The notes beneath the pieces were generated by a model. It ran no database searches and had not been told where the DNA came from. It worked only from the letters and a program-made list of their open reading frames with translations. A DNA stretch of 64,000 nt from Porphyra umbilicalis (taxonomy: Eukaryota > Rhodophyta > Bangiophyceae > Bangiales > Bangiaceae): NCBI GenBank assembly GCA_002049455.2, contig KV918910.1:1-64000 (forward strand), in the 5' to 3' direction. The position numbers and the translations under genes are program-made. Position 1 is the first letter of the stretch; each line of letters starts with the position of its first letter. Shown in pieces: positions 47,413 through 58,556 of this stretch.

Positions 47413-48402
47413 CCACGTGTAGGGGGGGCGTATAGGATCCAACCGCTGACAGTTGCGGCTCATTTGGGGGCTTGCAGCTGGCCACGTTGTTCTGCCAAAC
47501 GGCAGCGACCTCTGGTCCCGGCGGCGGCTCGCTCGCTGGCTTGCTCTCACTCACGCCCGGAGGACGCCCGAGTCGCTCTTCCTCGTCGCCTTGGCACTGG
47601 GGCCGACGTGCTCCCACCCCGCCCCGCCGCGCACCCTTCCCCCCCCCGCGCCACCTCACCGCCCACCCCCCCACCCCCCGCCCGCCCGCGCCGCCTCGCC
47701 GCGCACCCCCCCCCCCCCTCGCCCACGCCGACTCCGAGCCCACTCCACCCTTCCCGCTTTTTCACCTGTCGCCACCCACGCCGCCCACGCCGCCTCCCCG
47801 GGCAATTCCCCCCCCACCCACGCAGCATCCGCGCCTGCCCGCCCCACCCCGCCCATGCCGCCTCCCCGTCCACGTTGGCCTTCCCGCATTTCTACCTGTG
47901 GCCACCCACCCCGAGAGGCCGCGCCTCTCCATTTCTTGCCTCCCTACCACGCCCCCTCTTTGGCCCCGAGATCCAGATCCCGTCCGCTGCCCCCGCGTCC
48001 AACACGGGCGGGGGAACTGCGGCCTTCTCACGAAAACGGCCGAGGGGTGCGGATCCGGTCGCAGGCCGGCCTGCTCTCCGCGTTTTTGGTGTGCGCTGCG
48101 CCCCGGCAAAGACGTCGCTGTGTGGGGTGGCGGCCCTTACCACCTTGAGCGGCCGAATCGGCAGCGTGCTGCCGGTTGCGGGGTCAAGGAGGGTCGTTCG
48201 GGCCCCTTTTCCGCGTCGCCGCGATGCTCCCGTGGCGGTTGTGTCTCGCCGCGCCTACGACAAGGCTGGCGTCAATGTCGGCGGGCCCGCTGCCGGGGCG
48301 TCGGGGGGTGGGACCGGGCAGCGGCATACCGGCGGTCGTGCGGGCGGTAAGGGACGGCCAGTCGGGACGAGGCGGGACACGTGGAAAACGTTGTCAGCCG
48401 GC

Positions 48403-51400
48403 ATGATGCGGGCTGTGTGCGCGGCGGTTGTGCACGGCGGGTTTGACTTTTTGGTTCGGCGTCTCTTCCCTCTCTCCCCACCCGCTGAGTTTAAGGACAA
48501 GCTGTTCTCGGACCTGCAGGAGCGGGCGGAGGAATACTACAGGGGCGAGGTTTGGCCGCTCCGCTACGCCTTTGGCGTATTGTCTCGATTTATCAACGGC
48601 ACGACGGACGAGAACGGCAAGGTGCTGACGCCGGCGGTGGTGACGACCTGGTTGGGGGAGGGTGGCTTCATCTCGTGCTCGTGCGTTGGCCAGAGCGGCC
48701 ATATCGCCCATTTACGGGCGTCTAGTCGAGGCCGAGCGTCCGCCGCAGCCGCTACGCCGGCGAGTGACGAGGCGTGTGGAGCTGCTGATGGCAGGGCTGC
48801 TGTCGGTGTTGCTGCAGATGGTGGGGCTCCGATCGGGGCTGCGCTCGCGGGCCCAACCGGTGTGGCCGTGGCCGACGCCAACTGTGCTCACGCGCGCACT
48901 TTTGCGACGACGATTCAACGGCTCTGCCGACGTCTCGGCGTACCCGTCTCCGATTTCCGGGCGGCAGTGCCGGGCGTTTTTGGTAACAGCGACGCGGCCG
49001 ATGGTGATGCATCTGCTGGTGCTGTCGGCGGATCGGGAGCCGGGGATTGGGACGCAGAGGGCCCCCTTGAGATCTTCCAGACGGGCCAGAGCGTCGTAGC
49101 GGTGGTAGTGTCGGGCCTGGGTCCTTGCAAGGTGGTAGCGCCCGTGCGGTGCACGCTGCACGTTACGAGCTGCTCTTTTTGCGACAATGCCGCTGGCTTC
49201 TCGTGCGTGCACGCGGTGCGGTGCCGGGGTGTATCTCGCGGCGGCGGCACGGGCGCCCGCGGCGCTAACGCCGTGAGCTTGGAGGACGACTGCGTCGACG
49301 GTGCCAGATCACGGTTGGCGCTGCCCATGTACAACTGCAAGAAGGCCGTTTGCGCCAATCTGGACGTGTGCGAGATGATGCGGGAGGGGAAGCCGCTTGT
49401 CGTCCAAGCCCCGCCGATGTGCGACAAGTGTGGCACTCCCAGGGGCTGCGACACGCGCGTGGACGTGGAGGAGGGGGTCATCATGTGCAGTGGGGGCTAC
49501 TGCGTGATGCAGCTGCAGTCCTTTATGTGCACGAACGCCGAGTGCCATATGCGCGTCTTCCCCGACGGGCGCGACGCGGGGGTGGTATTGTTGAGCTCGT
49601 CCACGGCGGCTACTGTCACGATCATGCGGGACATTGCGCATGCGATGACTACGGGCGGATCGACTTTTGGCTCGTGCTACAAGCAGTGGCACTCCAACTA
49701 CGCCAGCGTCCGGGACTCGGGGCGTTACCCCTGCATGGCCACGGTCCCGACGCGGTCACGGCAGACCATGACCACGCTCTTCTGGTGGACGCTGCACCTC
49801 ATGACCAAGTCCCCCCCGCTGTGGGCGTTCAAGTGCGGCTCGTGTCAAGATAAAGACGGCCGCTTCCGCGTGTTGACGGCCGACGGCATCTGGCTCGGCT
49901 ACCTCAAGCGGCTCGCGTCGGGCCGCTACGTGAACCCGTGCGAGGAGTGCAAGTCGGTCCAAAAGACGGTGGAGGCGGCGTCGCTCCACCCGTCCGAGTG
50001 GGTTCGGCGGTTCGTGCGGAGCGTTCTGAAGCAGCCTGTTAAGGCGGTCGTGATAAAGGCCGGCCAGCTCGGCAGCGCGCAGAGGGCGCTGGCTTTTTTG
50101 TGCCCCGCGGCCCTCCCCAACGTGCGTGAGCCGGACGTGACGCCGGCTGGTACGCTGGCACTCACCCGCCTCCGCGCTCTACTCTGCGCGGTGTGGAACC
50201 TAGAGCAGGCGACGCGGACGCTCTGCGACGCCATTATCACGCACGTGAAGAAGCTGATCGCGCCGACCAACGCGTTGCCGGCAAGCACCGTTGACGCACA
50301 TCGGCGCACTCTTCAGGACCTGGCAGCATGGAAGGCCCGCGTGGCTGGACTCCCCGTTGCCCTCGCCCAACCAGTAGCTGCGATCAACCTGGGAGACCAA
50401 GGTGCCCCAGCGGGTGGTGACGTTGGACTCGGTGGCGGCGTTGAAGACGGCGGCGGTGATGAACCGGTTGACGGTGCTGCTGGGGTGGGGCAAGGCGCCG
50501 ACTCCGACGCTCCTGACGGGGCTGGCGCTTTGGGTGGCGGCGTCGGTCGGGCACGTGGAGCTGCCGGCCGGGCCCGGCAGCCGGCTGCGACCGCCTGCGC
50601 GCATCACTACGACCGCACGACCGCCGAGCCAGGCGACCCACGGTGCCTGCGGTCGACGGTGAAGGAGCTGGGCACCTCCCTCTACAAGGACGTTTGCTCC
50701 TTCTGTGTGGCGGTTGCGATCGACCCTGTTGTGAACGGTTTCAAGCCGCGCCACGTCGCGTCGCTCACGCAGATGAGCGACGTGCTCCGCGGGGCGGATG
50801 CGGCTGCCAGGTTGGACACGCTCATTGCGTATTGCCCGGGGCGTGCGGAGGCGATTGCCGCAGTCAACGAGGAGGACGTTGCTGCTGCCGCGCTTTTGGC
50901 GGAAAACCGCATGCTTCTATCGTTCCTGTCGGCCGTCTCCTCTGACGCGGACCTTTTTGCTTCCATACGCTTTGTGGTCGCCGACCTGCTGCTGTCCATC
51001 CGCGCGACCATTGAGAACAACCACACCCTACGGGACGGCACCGACGGCAGCTCCATGCGCTACTACTCTAGGTGGGGCGACCCGCGCCTCACCCCGGCCG
51101 AGCTGCGCGCACGGTTCGTAGCCGAGTACCCCAACACGCCCGAGGAGCCGCAGGTGACCGGCGCGTTCTTCCCCGGGCTGTCGCGGTGCCGGCCGAACGC
51201 TTTCGCGACGGTGGAGGAGGCGGATCTTGGTACGTGTGCCAAGCACTACAAGGACGTCCACAAGCACTACTCGCCGGGCACATTCACCATTTGCTGCGCG
51301 TGTACGCACCCGAAGATGATTGGTTTTGTGGTGCTAGACAAGCGTGAGGGGCCGCCCGCGCTTCTCAACACTATCCTCTCTTACTTTGCCTTGCTTCCCT

Positions 51401-51897
51401 CCTTTCTTGTTTACGATTTCGGTTGTGGTGCGCTCCGCTCCGCTATTGGCAAACTGGGATTTCTCTGTGCCCTGGTTGTCTTTGTGTCGGATCTCTTTCA
51501 TATTGTCAACCACCTGTGCAGTGACGCTCCTCACCCCCGCTCCTACGCGGGCTTGGACAGTGCCAACACCGTTGCTCACGAGCAGCGCAACTCCCCGATC
51601 AACCTGATGCGGCGGTCACTGCGGGCATGCGGGCAGCAGGAATACATGACGATGCTGCAGGTGGCGAACATCTTGTACAACGTCATGGCGCACGCGAAGA
51701 GCACCTCCCCCTACCCACTGCACGACGAGTACAACTACGCTCAGTTCTATTTCTCGCACAACCCGTGCTGCTGTGGTTGCGGATACGCGCCGCCGACACC
51801 CGAGCTACCGACGGCACCCGCTGTGCCCGCGGCAGCGGCACTTCCTGTCGCAGCGGCCATGACCGATGATGTGTGGATGGAGGGCGACGATTGGTAG
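48403..51897 (+). CDS. KDZ (Kyakuja-Dileera-Zisupton)-type transposase
   Basis: 1164 residues from ATG 48403; the frame stays open back to 47407 but that part is C-rich and low complexity, so the true start may be upstream or in another exon. Zinc-binding clusters come first: a SWIM-like C-x2-C-x7-C-x-H (C257, C260, C268, H270) and later CDKCGTPRGC, MCSGGYC and FKCGSC. The RNase H-type catalytic residues fit the KDZ pattern: Asp494 in TADGIWLGYLKRL, Asp1005 in VYDFGC and Glu1060 in AHEQRNSP, with a conserved SDLFH (Asp1030) between the last two. An ICCACTHPKMIGF cysteine motif precedes the second Asp. Residues about 650-750 are a Gly-rich insert. The pattern is also seen in animal HMGXB3-like proteins derived from such transposases. 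The frame is intact, so it could be functional. Confidence 0.8.
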   Translation: MMRAVCAAVVHGGFDFLVRRLFPLSPPAEFKDKLFSDLQERAEEYYRGEVWPLRYAFGVLSRFINGTTDENGKVLTPAVVTTWLGEGGFISCSCVGQSGHIAHLRASSRGRASAAAATPASDEACGAADGRAAVGVAADGGAPIGAALAGPTGVAVADANCAHARTFATTIQRLCRRLGVPVSDFRAAVPGVFGNSDAADGDASAGAVGGSGAGDWDAEGPLEIFQTGQSVVAVVVSGLGPCKVVAPVRCTLHVTSCSFCDNAAGFSCVHAVRCRGVSRGGGTGARGANAVSLEDDCVDGARSRLALPMYNCKKAVCANLDVCEMMREGKPLVVQAPPMCDKCGTPRGCDTRVDVEEGVIMCSGGYCVMQLQSFMCTNAECHMRVFPDGRDAGVVLLSSSTAATVTIMRDIAHAMTTGGSTFGSCYKQWHSNYASVRDSGRYPCMATVPTRSRQTMTTLFWWTLHLMTKSPPLWAFKCGSCQDKDGRFRVLTADGIWLGYLKRLASGRYVNPCEECKSVQKTVEAASLHPSEWVRRFVRSVLKQPVKAVVIKAGQLGSAQRALAFLCPAALPNVREPDVTPAGTLALTRLRALLCAVWNLEQATRTLCDAIITHVKKLIAPTNALPASTVDAHRRTLQDLAAWKARVAGLPVALAQPVAAINLGDQGAPAGGDVGLGGGVEDGGGDEPVDGAAGVGQGADSDAPDGAGALGGGVGRARGAAGRARQPAATACAHHYDRTTAEPGDPRCLRSTVKELGTSLYKDVCSFCVAVAIDPVVNGFKPRHVASLTQMSDVLRGADAAARLDTLIAYCPGRAEAIAAVNEEDVAAAALLAENRMLLSFLSAVSSDADLFASIRFVVADLLLSIRATIENNHTLRDGTDGSSMRYYSRWGDPRLTPAELRARFVAEYPNTPEEPQVTGAFFPGLSRCRPNAFATVEEADLGTCAKHYKDVHKHYSPGTFTICCACTHPKMIGFVVLDKREGPPALLNTILSYFALLPSFLVYDFGCGALRSAIGKLGFLCALVVFVSDLFHIVNHLCSDAPHPRSYAGLDSANTVAHEQRNSPINLMRRSLRACGQQEYMTMLQVANILYNVMAHAKSTSPYPLHDEYNYAQFYFSHNPCCCGCGYAPPTPELPTAPAVPAAAALPVAAAMTDDVWMEGDDW

Positions 51898-52909
51898 TTG
51901 CTGGCCTGTGCTTCGCCTCGTTTCTGTTCCCGTCTTTTTTCTCGAGTCTTGCACATGTCGTCTCTTTTTTTGGACGCTGAGGGCAAGAGGGGCAGTATGG
52001 GAATACAAACAAATGTGAGGCACACGTGCCCTTCCTTCGACCTTCGAGACAAAAGGAAGATATGGGCGCCACTATGCTTCCGTGGGGGGCTGATTTCCCG
52101 CGCTTGCTGCTTGTTGTCTCATTGTCGGTCACTCATGCGCGGTACTGGGGACGTAAATGGGCGAGTAGCACTGGAGACACGCGGTCAGATGAGAGACATG
52201 AGCGCGTACAGCCGATGCGCCAAAAGTTTGCACGATGCCAGTAATTTGAGGGTGCTACTATGCGGCATCGCTTCACGACTCCCCGATCTGCAGGCTTCAA
52301 TGGCATTCTATGGAGGCCTATTTGGATTTTTTGAAAGGTGGTCCCCGTTTGCAACTGAGCTCGCTGTGCTGTTGTGCCTTCCTGGTGCATTCGCTGGTCC
52401 CGTGCAGCCCTCTGTCCCGTCCTCGCCCCCGCCCTTGAAGTGTGCATGCTCAAGGCTGCATAGTACAAGTAGAGGGGCTGCAGGGTTGCTCTTTCCTTCC
52501 CTGAGGGTCTGCAGGCAAGAGACTGCCTCGTTTCGTACACACAACGGCGGAGGAGGCGGACGATGCCCCACTGCATCGCGTGGCCCCCGAAGGACGAAAC
52601 CTGCCCAGCGGGTGAGTCGGGTGTGTGGCCAGGACGCAGAATGTCGCCGCGACCTTCTTCGGCGCTAAAAATGTCGATGCATTTCCTGGGGCTAATGGGG
52701 GGAGCGGCAGTGCCGCCCCCCGCACTGCCTCCCCCCGCCGCTCGCCTTTCAATAGGCCATTCAGAACTGGCTGGCAGACCGTAATAACACAACATAGGTA
52801 TGCCCTGGCCCTGCAGATGCCCCCAGAGCTTGCTTTTCTATTACCGCGTCGTTTTCCCCTTGTGGTGCACATGAGCACACGCAGTCCATTCTCCATGTTC
52901 CATTTGACC
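51898..52909. other. Spacer inside the putative element
   Basis: Short frames only; no domain recognised. It separates the transposase from the inverted duplication. Confidence 0.4.
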
Positions 52910-53024
52910 ATGAAGGAGGCAGAAGATGACGGTTCTGGCGGCACGGGCGCACTCAGCACAGTTGCTTTACCCAGAAACGTCTTCTTAGTCCCAGTTTGTC
53001 GACTATTGTTTTTGGTCGCACACT
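52910..53024 (+). repeat. Inverted duplication, left arm (MKEAE arm)
   Basis: Translated on the plus strand from an ATG at 52910 it reads MKEAE, then GGTGALSTVALPRNVFLVPV. The arm at 53084-53197, read on the minus strand, gives MKEAE and EGTGASSVAELPRVAFIPTV. The two arms are 115 and 114 bp, face each other, and are about 60 bp apart. Similarity begins at the ATG in both and about half the residues match, so they may be 5' ends of two related small genes or decayed element ends. Confidence 0.65.
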
Positions 53025-53083
53025 CGGTCCGAGTCGGCAAGCCCTCCGGTCCGTACCCGACAAGCACGCCAGATCGGCGCCCG

Positions 53084-53197
53084 AGTGCCGTCAAAAAAAA
53101 AGGATGCACAAACCGTGGGAATAAACGCTACTCTGGGTAACTCGGCTACGCTGGATGCACCTGTGCCCTCAAAAGCGGACAATTCTGCCTCCTTCAT
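53084..53197 (-). repeat. Inverted duplication, right arm (MKEAE arm)
   Basis: Minus-strand partner of 52910-53024, beginning with ATG at 53197. DNA identity between arms is roughly two thirds, with a shared TTCTGCCTCCTTCAT block at the outer end. No stop-free gene of convincing length continues from either arm. Confidence 0.65.
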
Positions 53198-54732
53198 GCC
53201 CAAAAGACCCCCTCAAGAAGTGAATACACACTGTGTGCTTACAATGCCGCTTATACAGGCTGGACATAGGGAGGAGGGAGTCCCAAAGAGTATCTGCGGT
53301 TGCTATATAGGGTATGTGCCGCTCATTCGCATAAAAGGACATCCGCTGGGCCAGGGTGACCCGAAATCTGTCGTCACAGAGGTAGCTTTGCCCCCGGCTG
53401 GGAGTACGCTGCGATTCTCATGGCCATTGAAGATGGTGTGCACGGCCACTCAGGTATGTACCGCCGACAACTGCCATTCTCAAATGGGCTAACCGAGTGC
53501 GAGAACATACTAGGGAGCGATATCCTGTGCGGCAGCATGTCCAGCTTCGGCTCCGAGCGCACTGGCTTTAGAAAGGACGCAGTCGACCCACGACCCTTCC
53601 GAATCTTTTGCTGTTCATGAAGTGCAAGGGGCGTGCCATCAAGTTCGATAGGTTCATAATCGGACCGGTCAAGGAGGCCGTCTGGCCTTCTATACAGAGT
53701 ACCTGTGCGGCTCTTGGCCCCTTGGCACAATCAAATGTGCTCGCCACGGTTCACCAAATGGAGAGAACTGACGCTTGTGAGACGGTATGAGCATGTCCAC
53801 ATCCGGCAGTGCCCACACAGGGCACGTGAGAGGGTGAAGCGCTGCAGGTACGCCGACCGGGCGACGCAAGAAGAAGGGCGAAACTATCGGACTTATCTTT
53901 CTTTCTGTAGTGAGAGAAGACAATTCGTGTATTGTCTGCTTCCCGAGCAGTTCATGGATGTCAATTGATTTTTCCACCTCGTGTGCGCTCCCGCAACGTT
54001 TGACCGCTGGGTCATGCCCAGTGCGACTGTTAGATTTGACGTGGCACTGTTTCTGGCCACAGACGCGTTGCACCTGCTTGATGGCTCATTGCTCAAGGTG
54101 GCTGAGAAGCAATGCTTTTTGTTTATGGGTCATGAAGGGGACGTCTGACGTTCGCGCGTTTTTTTGAGCCCCCGAGATCATACCTGGGCAAGCTCACCTG
54201 GGAGCGTCAGATTCGGCTGCTTGGTGTTTCGCTTTTGCTGACCGGCGGCGATTGTGTCCTCCGCATGCAGCGCCATACACAGTGTGCGTCTGCTTGCTCC
54301 GCCTTTTCGTTCCCGCTTCATCACACGGGCCGTTGGGGCGCGCCGCCTTTTTTTCTGGCAGGCCCGACCGCGGACCTCTCCAGACGTGCCGCAAACGAGC
54401 TGCCGCGTGGCGCTTCGGCGCGCGTTCCCGCGATTTTTGATCTCGCCCCACACCGGCGGTAGGACCCCGGCTGCTCCCTCTCGCTCCCCCCGCTACCCTC
54501 GCAACCCCGACACCCCGTAGTCCCGGTGTCAGAGCCCCCCAGCCCGCGCGTACGTGCTTTTTCTCCCTCTCTCACCCCTTGCGTGCCCTGTTTCGTTCAT
54601 CCCACGACGCTATCCTGTGCTGATCTGTGGCGAGGCGGGCACCCGCCGCGGCTGCCTGGTGCCTCTGCGTGCCGAGCCCCCCGACCGCGGCTGCAACGGT
54701 ATCGTTGGGCACCCGCGCTTCGGCGGTGGCTG
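53198..54732. other. Spacer upstream of the helicase gene
   Basis: No recognised gene. The last 300 bp are pyrimidine-rich, as seen upstream of the transposase start. Confidence 0.4.
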
Positions 54733-54752
54733 CCCCCCCCCCCCCCCCCCCC
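54733..54752. repeat. Poly-C tract, 20 bases, six bases before the helicase ATG
   Basis: Uninterrupted C run on the plus strand ending at 54752; the helicase start codon is at 54759. It would lie in the 5' untranslated region. Confidence 0.95.
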
Positions 54753-54758
54753 TACGCC

Positions 54759-56195
54759 ATGGCCACTTTTGACCTCGACCCCTCGCAGCAGCAGGCGTGG
54801 GAGCAGTTTTTGGCCCGCAAGAACGTGGGGCTGTTTGGACGCGCCGGCAGCGGCAAGTCGACGGTGTTGGGGCGGGCGATCAGCCATGCGCGCCGGGTGC
54901 ACGGCGTCGCCAGCGTGGGCGTGGTGGCGTGGACCACCACGGCCGCCAGCATCATCGACGGCTGCACCTTCCACAAGTTTTTGGGAATCAAGGTCGATGA
55001 CCGCGCCAAGGAGGTCATCCTGAAGAAGGTGTCGGGCAACAGGTTCGTGCGCGACAAGCTCAGAAAGACCAAGGTCATCTTCGTCGACGAGGTGCCGCAG
55101 TTCGACTCCAAGTGGTTCTCGGTGTTTGAGTACCTGGTGAGGCAGCTGGCACCGCCGTACAAGCACGCCCTACCGTGGGGCGGGGTCCAAGTGGTGGGTA
55201 CGTTTACGGGTGGCTGCGGTATCTGCTTGTGCCCTGTCTGTTCCCACTGTGCTTGGGTCTTTTGCACTGTCTCGTTCTTTCTGCATATGCTCGGCTGACT
55301 GACGTGGGGCCCCTTTCTTGTTCCTTGTTGTGCTGTAGTGGGTGGAGACCCATTGCAACTGGGGCCTGTCTGTCGAGTGAAAGAGACTGCTCCCCCCCCC
55401 CCAGTGTTTATGTGTCGTGTGTTTCGTGATTCCTTTCTCTCCCGCTACGGCTTGCTAGTTTTCCTCCTGGGTACGCACCGGCAGTCGAGCGGGGGCTGGT
55501 TCGTGCAGTGCCTGGACCGTATCCGCGTCGGCACCTTCACAGACATGGACCTGTTGGTGCTCAATGCCACTTCCGCAGGTGTCACAGACGCGGAGTGGGC
55601 CAGCCGCACGCAGTTGCGGGCGCTCAACAAGGACGTGAACGAGTTCAACAGGGAAAAGCTCGCGGAGCTACCGAGAGCCACGACCGTGTACACCTGCGCC
55701 GACACAATCAATCCTCGCATCACCCACCCCGCGCGCATCGAGTACATCAAGAAGCGGCTGCAGCAAGTCGCGCCGCTCGACGTGACGGTGAAGGCCGGCG
55801 CCGTCGTGATGCTAACCCGGGAGGTGGAGGGCATCCCAACGGCGACGCAGGGGACGATCGAGCAGTGTGGCGAGGTCTCGGTGGACTGCGTGTTTGGCGG
55901 CAAGAAGGTGGTCGTGCCTTTAGTGCCATTTGACATCATCGACAACTGCGGGACGCTGCTGGGAACCCGCAAAGCCATGCCCCTCTTGCTCGCGTGGGCC
56001 ATGACGATCCATCGCGCCCAGGGGGCTAACCTCGACTCGTTGGCAGTCGACTTTTCCAATTTGCGTTGGAGGGAGCCGGGACTGGTGTACTCGGGCATCT
56101 CCCGCTGCCGTTTGTTTGAGCATTTGTACGTGCGTGGCCTGACCCGGGACCAGATCGTTGTGTGTGCCGATGCGATGAGTTTCTACAACCTGTGA
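54759..56195 (+). CDS. Compact PIF1-like DNA helicase, two exons
   Basis: Exons 54759-55197 and 55339-56195 encode 431 residues. The superfamily 1B motifs are in order: motif I GRAGSGKS (27-34, K33), motif Ia AWTTTAASIIDGCTFHKFLG, motif II VIFVDEVPQF (D110-E111), motif III GGDPLQLGPV (148-157, restored exactly by splicing), motif IV LGTHRQSSG, then GAVVMLTRE, motif V AWAMTIHRAQGANLDSL, and motif VI VYSGISRCRLFEHLYV. It is little more than the helicase core and lacks the long N-terminal extensions of nuclear Pif1. It should unwind DNA 5' to 3'. Lying between a KDZ transposase and the right end repeat, it probably serves the element's transposition or replication rather than the host. Frame and motifs are intact. 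Confidence 0.9.
55198..55338 (+). other. Spliceosomal intron of the helicase gene
   Basis: 141 bp, starting GTACGT and ending CTGTAG, with pyrimidine-rich sequence near the 3' end. Removing it joins CAAGTGGTGG to TGGGTGGAGAC and rebuilds helicase motif III in frame. Confidence 0.9.
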
Positions 56196-56307
56196 GTGTG
56201 TGTGCGTGTTCGTGATGCTTGCTTCATGCCCGAATGTTCTTCTCTTTCTTCGCAAAAACATACATTGCCATGCGATCAAATCCCGTAACGCTCCCGCCCG
56301 CAAACAC

Positions 56308-58556
56308 TCAACAAGAACACATGTACCTCGCATCCCAGAGCAAAAACACACGCTGGGGTGCCCCGTCAGATGGCACGGTGTCTGCCATCGTCTTGGGCAG
56401 CACATCATCAAAGTGTTGCTTCTTGAAGTGGGCATACGGTGCGCTCTCGTAAAAGGCCATCGTGAAAGGATAATCGGCCGCGGTTTGCCCGCTTGCGCAC
56501 GTCACCCCAAATACTTCCACCGCAGGCATATGAGCGACGATAGCTGCCCTCATCTCCAGCTCGGATGATCCCCCCGCTGATGACCCCCCCGCTGTCGAGG
56601 GCGGGACGGCGGGCGAAGCGGCGCGCCACACGCAAGCCGTGCCCAGAAAGGCAGCCCCGGCTTCGGCCGGCGGTCGGTCAAACAAGCGCACACGAGGACT
56701 GCGCAAAGGAGAAAAAGGTGTCAGATATCCGCAAGAGGTACAGAGCAATGGCCAAACGAAAAGGGAAACCTCAGTCGTTGAGAAGAGGAGCACTGCACAT
56801 ACCCAATAGACTCTACCGGCCAGGCGATTCTGTACGAGGGGGAGATTGATTGCAGAGGAACAGGCTCGGACGCGGGGTTGCCTTTCTCAAGGCACAGTAT
56901 CGGGTCTTGCCCAAAGGGATAAGTGACGCCTCCACAGCCGTCTGCCACTCTTCGTAGAAAGCAAGGAACAACGGAGAGAGGAGTGGGGCTGTTGTGGTGG
57001 GTGCTCCACTCGGGGTGCAAATCGGCGGTGGCCACCACCCGCCCGTCTGCCATCAACGACCCCGCGCGAAGCTCCTTCACGACAGCCTCAAACGACCAGC
57101 TCCCGCTGTCGGCATGACCCACGCCGGCCCTTCCACGCCTCCCGCCCGTCTCCCGGCCAGGTGCTGCGGCTGCAGCGACCCCACCACCCCTTCCAGCTGC
57201 ACCGTCGCCGACAGTGGCTCCCCCGTGACGTTGGGATCCCGCCACGGTGGGCGGCAGCGACGTAGAGCGGCTCCGCTTGCGGCTCTTGCTTCCGCCCAAC
57301 GTGGCCGACGGCGCCGTAGTCTCGAAGGGAGCCATTGCCCCGCGGGAAAACAGCCCTAGCAGCCACAAGAAGAATGGGTCCTTGAGAGCCTTCATGCACA
57401 GCACGACAGCGAGGGAGGTGGACGTCTTCATGTGGTGCGAGTTCTTGAGCAGCGGAGTGATGTGCTCGATCGCCTTATCCTCCAGGTTGAACTTCACCAT
57501 CAAATCGCGCAACGCGTCAGGCGTCAAGATGGGGTAGGGGTGGGAGACGGGGACGGCTGGAGGCTCCGACAAGGACCTCTCAACCAGCGTGTCGACCACA
57601 AACTTGTAGAGAGCCGAGAACTCAACCAGCCGCTTGCGCAAGGACTCGGGGCGGTTCGGCACCGACAGCTCCGAAATGGTCTCCTGCACCAGCGCGTCCG
57701 GAATCTCGAGCGGGTCCTTCTTCACTGGCGGCGGCTCCCGCCTCGACGAGCCGCGACCGGTGGCCATGAGGATGCGGGCGGGGGGAACGGTCAAGCCCGG
57801 CACCGTGAAGTTCTTGGGCAAGGTGTAGCCATCAACCACGGGTGGAAGAGCGGGGGAAGAGCGGGGAGACGGTGAAGGACCGCGAGACGCCGAGGAGCCG
57901 ACAAGGGATAAAGAGCGGGGAGCGTGCGAAGGGAGGGGGGGTCGCGGAGGGTGGGGAGGAGGTGATGGGCGAGGACGGCCACCGTCTTGAGCCTGCTCCA
58001 ACGTGGCCGCACCCCCAGCCGCCGCCGTCCCACCGGCCCTACCGTCATCTGCGCGCCCCGCCTCACTGGGCTGCAGCGCCACATCTATGGAAGTGGCACC
58101 GCCGTTGGCAGCGTCCACGTCCATACCCTCCCCGCCACCGAACTCATCAGCTACACAGCCGTCCGTGTCAACCCCTGCTCGGCCACCCTGCTGCACGACC
58201 GACGGCGGCAGGTTGACGTCGTCCATCGGCAAACGTTTTTCGACAGCAGACCGCTTCTCGACAGCAAGATCCTGCAGCGCGGTCACGACGCCATCCACCG
58301 CGACGGACACTTGGTGCTCCAACTGAGTGGAGATCGGCCCCGTCGTGTCGCCGTCCACGTAATTTGAGCAGAAGGCGAGCATGGCGTTGCGCCCATCATG
58401 GCGCACCATGGTCACCGCCAGCAAGACCTCGTTGCCAGTGCTCTCCTGCACCTTTTGACAGGTTTCTTGCAGCACCTGCGTCAGGTAGACGCATGCATGC
58501 GTTGACGAGCAGCCCAACAATCCCGCAGCAGATGAGCTCGTCGGCAAGATGTCCAT
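56308..58556 (-). CDS. Element-associated protein of unknown function, two exons
   Basis: Exons 58556-56803 and 56698-56308 give 714 residues from the ATG at 58556 (MDILPTSSSAAGLLG). An in-frame ATG at 58685 would add 43 residues that begin with a hydrophobic, signal-like stretch. N-terminal part: a compact segment (VLQETCQKVQESTGNEVLLA ... AMLAFCSNYVDGD). A Pro/Ser-rich linker follows. The middle has a helical domain (RPESLRKRLVEFSALYKFVV ... TSLAVVLCMKALKDPFFLWL) and then a basic cluster (SKSRKRSRS). After the splice: PRVRLFDRPP ... EMRAAIVAHMPAVEVFGVTC ... PYAHFKKQHFDDVLPKTM. I recognise no family. It converges on the helicase gene, 112 bp apart. Position inside the putative transposon suggests an accessory role such as DNA or end binding, but this is inference. 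Confidence 0.75.
56699..56802 (-). other. Spliceosomal intron of the unknown element gene
   Basis: 104 bp on the minus strand, starting GTATGT and ending TTTGCGCAG after a pyrimidine tract. Splicing joins ...VESIG to PRVRLFDRPP in frame and avoids a stop 14 codons after the donor. Confidence 0.8.

Noticed and set aside
47407-48402. The N-terminal extension of the KDZ transposase frame
   Set aside because: The part to about 48000 is C-rich and low complexity like an untranslated leader, with no ATG between there and 48403 in frame; kept only as a note.
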